From Sciurus carolinensis (taxonomy: Eukaryota > Chordata > Mammalia > Rodentia > Sciuridae): a stretch of 64,000 bases of DNA. The notes under the pieces are model-generated. The model did not search any database. It was not told the origin of the DNA and saw only the letters and a program-made list of their open reading frames with translations. The position numbers and the translations under genes were made by a program. This document shows, one piece after another, positions 47,690 to 57,558 of the stretch (the first letter of the stretch is position 1; each line of letters begins with the position of its first letter). The stretch lies in NCBI RefSeq assembly GCF_902686445.1, contig NC_062229.1, forward strand, positions 682,001 through 746,000, written 5' to 3'.

Positions 47690-47835
47690 AACAGCACGGT
47701 AGCCACCACAGGCCCAAAGCAACATGAGCTTGGTCACAGACTGAGACCTCTGAAACCATGAGTCAAAATCAACCTTTCCTGTTTATAAACTGCTCATCTC
47801 AGGTATTTGTTATAGTAACAGAAAGCTACAGTACA
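47690..47835 (+). repeat. MaLR-type LTR fragment (3' end)
   Basis: The run 'gagacctctgaaaccatgag', then 'aacctttcctgtttataaac', then 'caggtatttgttatag' is the 3' end of a MaLR-type LTR in plus orientation. Upstream LTR sequence and a partner copy are not recognisable. Confidence 0.55.
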
Positions 47836-48224
47836 AGCATTTTTAAAAGCCAAAGTAGGATTTACGCACTGTGAAACCTGCCAATCTCATGCCCGAAGCT
47901 TCATGAGGGGTAGCAAGTGCATCACTCTTGTTGGGTGTTATCACATGAGAAGAATTCTACCACATGGTTCCCGTGTGGTTCTATTCCATGAGGTCAAATT
48001 CATCATACTATCAGTTATTCCTCTTGTGGGAATTCCCTCATTGTGGGTTCTGTGGTTGTGAGGAACCAGAGCTAGCTAAATATCTATCCAGAGAGGATCA
48101 TAAATTACTCAAGAGCCTATCCTGATGGGGAGCACTCTGCAGCCATTAACGAGGCAAGTATAATGGACTTGCCCCATCTGAACACCAAGGTGTAACGTTT
48201 TAGGAAAATCATAAGGTCAGAGAG
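47836..48224. repeat. AT-rich repeat-like stretch, possibly an old L1 3' end
   Basis: This stretch is clearly less GC-rich than its surroundings. The phrase 'actctgcagccattaac' resembles old L1 ends. No firm family call is possible by eye. Confidence 0.3.
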
Positions 48225-48465
48225 CATCCATCCATCCATCTATCCATCCCTTCATCTACTTGTGTGTCCATCCACATATCCACCATCCATCCATCCATCC
48301 ACCTGTCTGTCCACCCACATATCCACCATCCATCCATCCATCCATCCATCCATCCACCTGTCTGTCCACCCACATATCCACCATCCATCCATCCATCCAT
48401 CCATCCGCCTGTCTGTCCACCCACATATCCACCATCCATCCATCCTTCTACACATCCACACGTCC
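48225..48465 (+). repeat. (CCAT)n microsatellite with about 51-55-bp higher-order unit
   Basis: CCAT tetranucleotides are interrupted by CTGTCTGTCCACCCACATAT at about 48303, 48358 and 48409, which creates a second-order repeat. Confidence 0.93.
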
Positions 48466-48526
48466 CTCCCTTCCTCCGTCCACCCCTCTGTTCATCAATC
48501 AGTAGATGAACACTAATTTTGCTCCG

Positions 48527-48702
48527 TCTTGGTTTTGCACGGCAGACTGAACCCAGGGACACTTTACCAGGTACACCCATCCCTCTTTTACTTTGTTTTG
48601 AGATGGTCTCACTAAGCTGTCCAGGCTGGCCTAGACCTTACACCTTCCTGCCTCGGCCTCTTGAGTCCCTGGCATGACAGGCAGGCCACTGTGCCCAGCC
48701 TG
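48527..48702 (-). repeat. B1-dID SINE
   Basis: 'TTTTGAGATGGTCTCACTAA' and 'gcatgacaggcaggccactg' are a reversed B1. An ID remnant precedes it. Confidence 0.82.
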
Positions 48703-49394
48703 GACGCACACTCTTGCACGGGCCCAACCCACCGAAGGCCCTGGTGCCCTGGGTTCCTGGGGAGAGGGACAAGTCAGGGTCTCGTTGCTGCGTTCCACGT
48801 GGCACGGCTGAACTGTGTTTTACGACCGCACACAATGAGATAAGCATGCTTGCAATTTTAAAGTCCCTGTTGGTGCCATCATCCTGGGGACGATGAACGC
48901 CCTTTTGCTGGCTGGCGTTCCACCTCACCACCCTCACCCACCCACTCTTGCAGGTGGCATTGCTTGCCATCTCGGGGTCTTCCTCCTGGCCTTGGAGAAG
49001 AGCTCCTTCCCCTGGCAGAGCACTGAGGTCTTGCCAACCGTCACTCTTGGGGGCAGAACATGAGTGAAAGAGGCGCAGCACGTGCTATGTCCACAAATGA
49101 AAAGAAGACAGACCCAGGGACAGGGACACGAGGGGGCATGGAGGGCTCAGACAGAGCCTGGACCATGATAAGCAATTAATCAAACGTCCGCTCGGGGAGC
49201 CGGCGGTAGATGGTGGGATGGGTGCCCAGTGAGTGAGCGAGCGTGCAGACCACCAGAGCCACGCCGGGCAGGTGCTCACAAGGGCGACTAGAGGCTCCAA
49301 CGGCGCCACGCCCGCCTGTGAATGCATGCTGGGTGGACGGGCAGTGGGTGCTTGGTGGAAGAGATGAACCAAATCAGTGGCTGGACAATGGACG

Positions 49395-49640
49395 AGGAGT
49401 CAGATGCACAGGTGGATGGACCCTCGGGTGGAGGAGGGTGGATGAGTGAATGGTGATGGATCCACGGATGAACGGATGCGTCTCTGGGTGAGTCACGGAT
49501 GTTTGACAGAAGCATGGCTGGACAGACTGATGGACAGATGGATGATGGGTGGATGGATGAGTAGATGGGTGGATGGACAGATGGAATGGATGAACAGCAG
49601 GATGATGCATGGCCAGATAATGGATGGACACAGGGACGGC
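49395..49640 (+). repeat. Degenerate (GGAT)n microsatellite
   Basis: Runs of GGATGG/GATGAATGG are much eroded. Opposite strand sense to the 48.2-kb CCAT tract. Confidence 0.8.
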
Positions 49641-49904
49641 CATACATGTGGATGGACAAAGAGAAGACCTAGAGGGTGGCAGCTGTCCCTGTGAGTCCCA
49701 CTGCCAGCAGGTGGCACGCCATCACCTGCAAGGCCCTCGGCTTACAGACGTGCCCGTCCAGGGTTTGAGGCAGCTGTCTGTCTGCCACCTGGTTCTCAGA
49801 GTCCCCTAGGGGACCACTCGGTGGGGAGCAGCTCCCCACTCAGGAGCTGCCCTCCACCCCTCCTCCCTGGTACAGGGCAGACCAGAGGGTGGCAAGTGGG
49901 GCGG

Positions 49905-50060
49905 AAGCCGCAAAACGGTAATCGATCAGACTTCCCGGTGGGGGAGACGCACAGACTCAGGCCATCTGAAGGTGGCCCTCCGACTGTGGCCCAGCCCCCT
50001 GAGGGTTCCCTCCGCCGTGTGGCGAGTTGATCCCTCTAATTAATTTGCATGGACCCGTGG
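49905..50060. promoter_or_regulatory. Candidate CNE with ATCGAT and TAATTAATTTGCAT
   Basis: There are two motif-rich ends: GGTAATCGATCAG (ATCGAT at 49921-49926), and CTCTAATTAATTTGCATGG near 50035-50053 with a homeodomain/POU composite. Confidence 0.42.
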
Positions 50061-50519
50061 GGTTCTGCTGGGAGCGCGGCCAGCATCTAGACCAATGCCA
50101 CCAACTGCCCACAGCCCTGCAGCCAGTCGTACGCCCAAGCCTCAAGGTCAAATCTCCACAAGCGCCTTCCAGGCTCGGGCAGGTGGGGCTACGCCTGCCT
50201 CTCCTGATGTCCAGGACACACCAAGGCCTGCCACACCCCCAGGTGTGCAGAGCAGGAAGAGGCTGGGCTGGACTCCACCCTCTCTCTAGCCTCCGTCTCC
50301 TTGCCCAGCATGGCAGGCAGGGGCTGGAGACACAGGGCCTCCTCACCTCTGCTGGTCCTGCTGTCATTCACAGCTGAGGCTTTGAGGCGGGAGAGAACAG
50401 GGCAGGAGCACCATGAACCAGACTCTGCTAATGACACCGCCCCTTCATGGCTTCCAGGACAGCTGGACTCACCTTCCCCCATGCATGGGAGCCCCCCTAA
50501 ACTGGAAGGCATGTTTGCC

Positions 50520-50872
50520 CCCTGTTCCTGTTATAACAAAACACCACAAATATTAAGGCACACAGATTCAATTCAAGTGTGGTGGCCATACCTCTCATCC
50601 CAGTACCCAGGAGGCTGAGGCAGGAGGATTGCAAGTTCAAGGCTGGCCTTAGCAACTTAGTGAGAGCCTGTCTCAAAACAAACAAACAAACAAACAAACA
50701 AACAAACAAAAAACTATCTACAGTTGTCACCCAGTAACACAATCAAATACTAATTCCTCAAATGGATTACTCATTTTGAGAGGTTACAGATCTCAAAATG
50801 TGATAATTTTCCTATGAACATTCCTGTATTGTCTAACATGGGCTTTTCACACATATCATATTCAAAACATAC
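50520..50872 (-). repeat. ERVL-MaLR-like 3' LTR, interrupted by B1
   Basis: The blocks 'cagttgtcacccagtaac' and 'tgtctaacatgggctttt' match, in order, blocks in the LTR at 52377-52789. A B1 element with a (CAAA)n tail (50573-50712) splits it. Ends are approximate. Confidence 0.65.
50573..50712 (+). repeat. B1 SINE with (CAAA)n tail
   Basis: 'AGTGTGGTGGCCATACCTCT' through 'gagcctgtctcaaaac' is a B1 head, ending in a run of CAAA repeats (50679-50710). It is inserted in the minus-strand MaLR LTR. Confidence 0.88.
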
Positions 50873-52376
50873 CATTCATATCATTCCACCTGGCTTGCAA
50901 AAGCTCATGTCCATCACACAACGCAAAATGCATTTAGTCTACCTCCACGAATCCCATAGTCTTTATAGTTCCAGCATTGCCCCCAAATCCACATCCAAAG
51001 TCTTCTCTGAGACTCAAGGCAAACCTTTGGCTGCAAACCCCACTAAAGATCAAAAGCGAGTTACATACATTCAATATATAATGGCACAGAGTAAACGTTT
51101 CCATTCCAAAGGGGAGAAATGGGGGCAGAGAAATAAGGGTTGAGACCAAAGCAAGACTGAAACTCAGCTGGGCACACTAGTCCTGTAGTTCCACATCCAG
51201 CATGTAGGGCACATGGTGGCAAAGTGTGCTCTCCAAAGGGCCTGCACAGACTCACTGCTATGGCCATGGCCTCTTTTAGGCTGGCTCTGTCCATAGCCAA
51301 TGACTCTCATTAGCAAACGTTCCAAGTTGTTGGCATCTCTCAATTCTGGGGTCTCCACTGCAGCTTTGACTTCCTCCTCACAGTTTCATGTCCTCTCAGG
51401 GGCTGCCTGCTACACTTTTTATGGCTTCCCAGGTCTTTGAAATCTCACTGGACACCTCCATGAATCCTTAACTCCAGCATCTGCATTCCTGAGAACAAGT
51501 ACCACGTGAACAATGCTGAGGTCTGCCACCATGAGAAGCAATAGTCAGGCCCCCTTGGACCAAGGTTGCAATGGCCTCTGGTGACTGAGCATGGTGAAAC
51601 AAATCCTGGGAAACAGCTTTTTAGGCACTCCTATGCAAATACATGCCGTGTAGTCTCTTAAATGAGTTTTCATGTTAACACCCTTTGATCCTGCCGTGAA
51701 TGTGATCTTTCTGAATTCCAACATACCCTGAAGTCATCTTTCCTACTGCCTCTGTGCAAAGTACTTAACTTCTCTTTAGTGGTGCTAATCTCCTCAGAAA
51801 CCACAACTTCCTTGGCCCCAATTTTATATGTTTCTTCAACCAAACTGAAAACTTTTTAAAAAAAATCTTTGTTCTCTGATCCCAATTCTCACAGTAAACC
51901 TAGCTAAAAGTTTCCAGAAATACCCATGCGACTGCCTGAATGCTGTTATGCCTTGCAATTTCCTGCACCAGATTAATTAGTCCATCACTTTTAAATTCAC
52001 CTTCACACAGAACCGCAGGTCATGGGAACATTTTAGACAAGTTTTTTTTCTTTCTTTCTTTCTTTTTTCTTTTTTCTTTTTTTTTTTTTTTTGCCAGAAT
52101 GTAACACAAATGGCCTCCAGTTCAATTCCCAGTTGAGTCCTCACTCCCCTCTGAAACTTCATGAGCACAGTCTTTACTGTCTGCAGTCCTATCAGCATCC
52201 TGGTCCTCTGAGCTCCCACCAGAATCACCCATTGAGCTGTACTCACTATATTCTAAAGCTTCTCCAGCCTGAGTCTCCAAACTTTTCCAAACTCCTTCCA
52301 TGATTCAGTTCCAAGGGTTTCTGAACCACATGACCAAGTTAGTCACAAAAATGATCTCACTCCTGGTGTCAATTTC
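50873..52376 (-). mobile_element. ERVL-MaLR-like internal region, minus strand
   Basis: About 1.5 kb of comparatively AT-rich sequence lies between two matching minus-strand LTRs. Read on the minus strand, the part next to the right LTR has the MaLR leader pattern (AAATTGACACCAGGAGTGAG, then GTGACTAACTTGG). No long retroviral frame is visible. A TTTC/T-rich tract (52038-52094) interrupts it. It is an inactive fossil. Confidence 0.75.
52038..52094 (+). repeat. (TTTC)n/poly-T tract
   Basis: A low-complexity T-rich tract with TTTC units inside the minus-strand MaLR. Confidence 0.9.
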
Positions 52377-52789
52377 TGAGTTAGTCAGCTTTTTGTCATT
52401 GTGACCAAAAGACCTGACAAGAACAACTTAGAGAAGGAAAAGTGTGGCTCATGGTTTCAGAGGTTCAGTCCAAGGTCGGCCGACTCCACTGCTCTGGACC
52501 CAAGTTGAGGCAGAACATCAGGGCAGAAGGGCAGTGGCAGAAGAAAGCTCTCAGCTCGTGGCATCCAGGAAGCAGGAGGCAGGCAGCCAGGGGGAAGGGA
52601 GGTAGTCCCCACAGGCACACAGTGGCCTACTTTCTCCTGCCCACAGTTACCACCCAGTAGTCCACTCAAATTATTAATCCATCCGACGGGTTGATCCACT
52701 GCTGATGTCGGCTCTCACAAGCTGGTCATTTCCCCGCTGAGCATTGCTGCATTGCCTAACATGAGCATCTCATGTCCACACCATTAACA
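52377..52789 (-). repeat. ERVL-MaLR-like 5' LTR, minus strand
   Basis: This 413-bp LTR begins, on the minus strand, TGTTAATGGTGTGGAC and ends GCTGACTAACTCA. It belongs to a different subfamily from the element at 4.9-7.4 kb. The LTR/internal junction at 52376/52377 is clear. Confidence 0.75.
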
Positions 52790-52799
52790 GACTGTTACC

Positions 52800-52892
52800 C
52801 AAGATAACAGAGAGCTCTTAAAATTCAATAAGAAGACAGTAATCGATTGTAAAATGAGACAAAAGAACATAACCTCACCAAAGAACATCTAC
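52800..52892 (+). mobile_element. L1 ORF2 fragment
   Basis: 'gagctcttaaaattcaataa' and 'ccaaagaacatctacagac' match the L1 ORF2 C-terminal region. Short and inactive. Confidence 0.6.
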
Positions 52893-53075
52893 AGACTGGG
52901 CCTGGGGGTGCACATGAAAACAACACAGCCCTGAGAGGCTGAGGCAGGAGGACTGCGCGAGCCTAGGAGTTCAGTGACGCTCTAGGGAGCACAGCAAGAC
53001 TCCTTCTCAAAGCAAAAAGAAAACAAGGAAGGAAGAAGAGAAAGAGAGGAAAGAAGAGAGGGAGGAAAGAAAAAA
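52893..53075 (+). repeat. B1-like SINE, diverged, with A/G-rich tail
   Basis: 'GAGAGGCTGAGGCAGGAGGA' and 'agcaagactccttctcaaag' mark a B1-type body. The tail is an AAGGAAGG/GAGAG purine run. Confidence 0.65.
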
Positions 53076-53107
53076 GAAATTCCAAATAAATTTACAAGAG
53101 TGTAAAG

Positions 53108-53292
53108 AGAGAGCTGGGTACTGTCATACCAGTTACTTAGGAGGCTGAGGCAGGAGGGTTCCAAGTACAAGGCCAGCCTCCACGATCTAGCAAGACCCTG
53201 TGTCAAAGTAAAAAATAAGGAAGTCTGGTGGTGCAGCTCAGTGGTAGAGCACCCTCGGCACAGTACCTGGCACAGAAAAAAAAAAAAAAAGG
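53108..53292 (+). repeat. B1-dID SINE
   Basis: 'GAGCTGGGTACTGTCATACC' starts the head. The ID half is 'GGTGGTGCAGCTCAGTGGTA', followed by poly-A. Confidence 0.9.
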
Positions 53293-53544
53293 AAATAATA
53301 TTGGCCATACTTGTGGGCCACAAAGAATAAACGTAGAAATAAACAGCCAGGTGTGAAAAAGAAGCGACTCAAGTCAGAGCAGGTCAAGACCACTTTAGAA
53401 AGACGGCAGTCAGCACAGCGCTCATAGCAACCTGTGGTCTGCTGCTGGGCATGGGTCCATCGCCTTGGACACTCAGGCTGCTCACGGAAAAACCAGCAAG
53501 CGTCCACCAAGCCAGCAGGTGGAGAAGAGAACCCCCCAGGCCAC

Positions 53545-53700
53545 ACCAACAGAAGCAGAGAGCAAATTAATACAGATAAAGCCAAAATTAATGGCTTAGA
53601 AAAGAGGAAAACAGCTGATTTAATAAATAAAACCCACTACTGCTTCTTTAAAAAAGTAAAAACACTCTAAAGTAGACAAACCAGCCAGAGTAAGGAGCCA
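53545..53700 (+). mobile_element. L1 ORF2 fragment
   Basis: The translation contains KINGLEKRKT and INKTHYCFFKKV, resembling the L1 ORF2 segment after the endonuclease domain. Short and inactive. Confidence 0.65.
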
Positions 53701-54479
53701 GACGGACACGGAGGTGGAAGGGAGGCCCGGAAACGGCCCAGACCGAGGACGCCTGGAAGCCAGGGTCGCATGGATGACCCTCCAGGAAAACAGATCACCA
53801 CAACTGACCCCAAAGCAGCAGGGCCCTCGGGACAGCCACGGGGGACCTTGCCCTTAGATGGTGCCAGAGTCCACACCCAGGCCCTTGAGAGGGGGCGAGG
53901 ACAGGTCCTGTGGGCCCAGGTCACCGCGCTCCATCCCAACAACCAGAACACGTCCATGGATGCAGGGACACAGAGCGTGGCCCATCCACCTGGAGCGTCC
54001 CTGGCCAGGGCAGCAGTGTGGACGGACCTGAGGGCCTTGGGCTCAGGGAGAGCCAGAACACAGGCCTCAAGGTGCGACCAGTGTCGGGAGGGTCCAGGAC
54101 AGGAGTCCAGAGAGGGCCGGGACTGTGGGTGCTCCTGGGGCAGGTTCCTTCCAGAGCAGGGGAAGTTCTGGAACTAGGCAGATGTGCTGGTTGCCTGGTG
54201 CTGTGCCAGAAAAAATAAAGAAGCCCCTCAGCCTCCACCATTAAAGGAGGCCAAAGCACGGCCTCCCATCATCCAGGGAAACCCCCGGGGATTTGAAGGA
54301 AATAAGCCACCAAAGTAAAGCCACTCCAGGGTGCGAACGTGGTCCATGTTGGAAAACCCCAGGTGCTCACCCCCTTGGCTGGGGTTCCTTGGGTGGATGC
54401 CCACCGGAGAGGATATGGGCGCTGGGCCCTGGCCAGGTGGGGAACAGGCCGGGCCCGGCCGCTGTGTGCCTCCGCCCAT

Positions 54480-55200
54480 CCTGTCCCTTTTGGCCGCCGG
54501 TGACCCCCTGTGCCTTCAAGGGACGAGGCAGATCGGCGCCAGAACCTTGCGCCACAGTCGCTGAGCACCGAGCTGAGCGGCAGAAAGAAACCAGGTGCCC
54601 CCAGGGGCCGGCCAGCCACAGACACCAACGCAAGGCCCGTGGGCGCCGGGGCGCGGTCCTGCACAGGGTCAGTGGGAATCCCCGCGCGGACACAGCGGCC
54701 GCCTCCGCAGGCCGCCACCCTGGGTCGTGGAGACGCCGGCGAGGCCAGGAGGAGCCCGCGCTCTGGCGGTCAGCGTGCCAGTCCGCAGAGCACACGAGCC
54801 GGGTGGCCCATCGGGGGCGCGGCTGGATCTCGGCTCCTCGGAGGAAAAGTTCCCAGGCGAAGGAGGAGGAAGCGCCTCCAAGGACGGGCGGAGCCGGAGC
54901 CAGGGCGCGTCCAGGCGCGGGAAGACCCCTGGGCTGGAAACGCCCGTTTCCGTGTCCACCCACACAGCTTTATCTCCAGCCAAACAGAATTTCCCCAGGT
55001 CGCTTCTCCGCCTTTTGGTTGAGATCAGGTGTGATTTTTTTTCACAGAGGGAATGAAACTTTCCTGACTTTTGCGCAGAACGCACGTCCCGCTGGGGCCA
55101 GGACCTCCTTTGGGAACCCAGTGGAGCGGGGAGAGCTTGTGCCAGCGACGCTGCGGTGTGGGATCAGGCAGCGTGGGCGCCGCCGGCCCAGCGCGGGGCA
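54480..55200. promoter_or_regulatory. Orphan CpG-rich block
   Basis: CpGs are frequent (GGCGCCGGGGCGCGG, CCCCGCGCGGAC, GACGCCGGCGAGG) over about 700 bp, with no recognisable exon. It could be an orphan CpG island or the promoter of an unannotated non-coding transcript. The open frames across it show no recognisable domain. Confidence 0.5.
55000..55035 (+). pseudogene. Truncated U2 snRNA pseudogene (5' end)
   Basis: TCGCTTCTCCGCCTTTTGG followed by TTGAGATCAGGTGTG matches the first 35 or so nucleotides of U2 snRNA with about four substitutions, then stops at a T-run. The Sm site and later stem-loops are absent, so it cannot be a functional U2. Confidence 0.75.
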
Positions 55201-55239
55201 GGCCTCTTCCAGCTGGGCTGCCGCTGGTCACCCTTAGAA

Positions 55240-55368
55240 TAAAGTGGGCTGGGGCTGGGGCTCCAGGATGGGTGCTTGCCCAGCGCAGGCGCGGACCTGG
55301 GTTCCATCCTCAGCACTGCATAAAAATAAAATAAAGGTATGGTGTCACCTACAACCAAAAATGCAAAA
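55240..55368 (+). repeat. ID SINE with squirrel-type tail
   Basis: 'GGTTCCATCCTCAGCACTGC' is the diverged B box. The tail is 'aaaataaaataaaggtatgg'. Confidence 0.87.
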
Positions 55369-57558
55369 AACAGAATGGGTGCATTTCCTGCCAGCTTTCT
55401 CACCCCAGAGAATGCCCACGTGGGCCAGAAAACTCCGCGCCTCTGCCGAGATCTCCCTGAGGTGCCTGGCAGCGTTCCCGGCCTGGAAGTGATCGAGTCG
55501 GTCACCTGTCCTCGGAGGCCCCTAACAGCACAGTGCCCTGCCCTCCCCGGCCTCTGCAGCTCCTCACGGTGTTGGGGTGCACTGTGCCCCTGGGTGGCCA
55601 CACAGCTCCCTCTGGCCCTGGGGGTGCTAGTTGGTGGCTGCACGGCAGCCGGTTCCTGGAACCCTTGACCCCACCAGGCACCTGGACGTCACCCACGTGT
55701 ACTTGTCACCACGCTGAGTAACAAGTGGCCACAGTCTGAGTGCTTACGCTGCCGTCTGTTCTTGTTTATTTTTCTGAGTGCTGCCGTGGGCCTTGGCCCT
55801 GGAGCTGGGCAAGTGCTCTCTGTGGAGCCCCCGGCCCGCCCGGCTGTCACCTTAGAGTCTCTGCTGGTCCATGTTCAACTGTGGCTTGGTGGTGGAGCCT
55901 GTGCTCAGTGCTGAGGCCCTCGGTGCCACGTCCAGCAACAGAACTGGGGGCTCAGCTGGACCAAGTTCTCGGCTTAGGGTCTCACAGAGTGTGGCTGAGT
56001 GTCAGCAGGGCTTGTTGGCTCCTGGAGTCTGGGGAGCTCTTCTGTGCTCATGGGGTAGGGGCAGAATCCATCTCCCTGCAGCTACAGATCCCTTGGCAGC
56101 TTCTTCAGACATAGAAGGAGAGCAGGGAGAGCCCCGTTGCTTCCCCTCGCCTGATGAGGCCAGGCCCACCCCATGTGCTCCCTCACGAGTCACTAGGAGT
56201 CCATCAGTAGGAACTTGGTGTCTGTGAAGTCCCTCCACCTTGCCGTGTTAGAAGTGAGTCTCAGGGCTGGGGATATAGCTCAGTTGGTAGAGTGCTCACC
56301 TTGCAAGCACAAAGCCCTGGGTTCGATCCCCAGTACCGCCAAAAAAAAAAAAAAAAAAAAAAACCAAAAAAAAAAAAAAAAAAAAAGAAGTGAGTCTCAG
56401 GCGAAGCCCACACTGCAGGGCACAGGTGTGGCCTGCTGGGGGCAGCCCCTCGTCCCAGGTGTGGGATGAAGAACCTGAGTCCCCCTAGTTGCCTGGACAA
56501 GTTCCCATCAGTCAGACAGCAAATCGCCAACCCCAGGTGAGCCGGGTCCAGGAGCTTTGTCCTGTGGGGACACTTCCCTCGGGTGGGGACCTGAAAGAGA
56601 GAGAGGAAGAGACTGGAGTCCCACAGCTCCCGTCCAGGCTTGAGGCCTCCCACCAGGCTCCTCCTCTTACAGACGCCACACCTCCCAGCAGCCACCGGCT
56701 GGTGACCAAGCCCTTAGCACATGGGCCTTTGGGGACAGTCCAGCTCCAAGATTCTGTCACAGGACATGGGGAAGCCCACAGGCGGCAGCCCCGGCCCATC
56801 CCAGACAGAAGGCTGCTCCATGACCCGCCCCATGGGCCCGAGCCTGCGGGAGCTCCGCCCGGCCAGGACCAGGTTCCCAGGGGCAGCAAGCGAGGTGGCC
56901 AGGCCTCAGGGCAGACCGGGCTGGAGGGAGGAGGGCCTCTCGGCAGTGCGCCCGCTCGCCCTGGGCTCCCGGAAGCTGCTGGAGATCCCGGGCTGCTCTG
57001 TCAGCTGCCTTCCCAGCCGCTGCCCAGGCTCCGCTGGGGGTGCCTCAACCCACGTGCAGCCCAAGCGCAAGAGAAAGCAAAAGATGGCCCGGGATCCACC
57101 GCAGGGAGGGCAGAGCCACCAGCCCACGAGCTGCTTCCAGGAGGAGCCTCCTGGGCCCGGCAGCCGGTGAGGATGAGGAGCTCCCGAAGGCTCGGGAGGG
57201 GCCGAGGGGCTCAGCTCTGAGGCCAGCAGAACCCGAGGACAGGGTGGGCCCACGCCCGGACAAACGCGCGTCTGCCTCGGCGGAGCACCAGCCGCCCTCC
57301 CGGTGGCCAGGGTCAGGCAGCCAGGGCTGCTTCTCAAGCGGCCTTGTGGGTCAGCGGTCCACCCTCGGTCCCGGACTCGCTGTGAACGAGGACTGGCCCT
57401 GGGGAGACGGCGTGTGCCCTGCCCTGGTCCAGCTGTCACGCCACAGGGCTAGAGCCACAGCCCTGGCGGCACGGGGGAGGCTGCAGTGGAGGTCAGCGCT
57501 GTGTCCTCCCGAATCCTGCAGTCCACTCCTGGACGGAGCCCAGCAGCCCACGCAGAAG
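55369..57558. other. Intergenic sequence left of the 27-bp array
   Basis: Only the ID at 56265 is recognised. Open frames entering the array from about 57040 are extensions of the repeat's stop-free frames. Confidence 0.5.
56265..56386 (+). repeat. ID SINE, near-intact, with 14-bp target duplication
   Basis: The tRNA-Ala-like head keeps an A box (TAGCTCAGTTGG) and B box (GGGTTCGATCCC), with about 46 A-rich bases as tail. GAAGTGAGTCTCAG occurs perfectly at 56251-56264 and 56387-56400, so this is a recent insertion. Confidence 0.97.

Noticed and set aside
52842..52847. ATCGAT as another ONECUT-type site
   Set aside because: It lies inside an L1-derived fragment, so it is not part of a candidate conserved island.
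56265..56340. Functional tRNA-Ala gene
   Set aside because: The A and B boxes are kept, but the element has a SINE A-tail and target duplications and does not fold as a proper tRNA.
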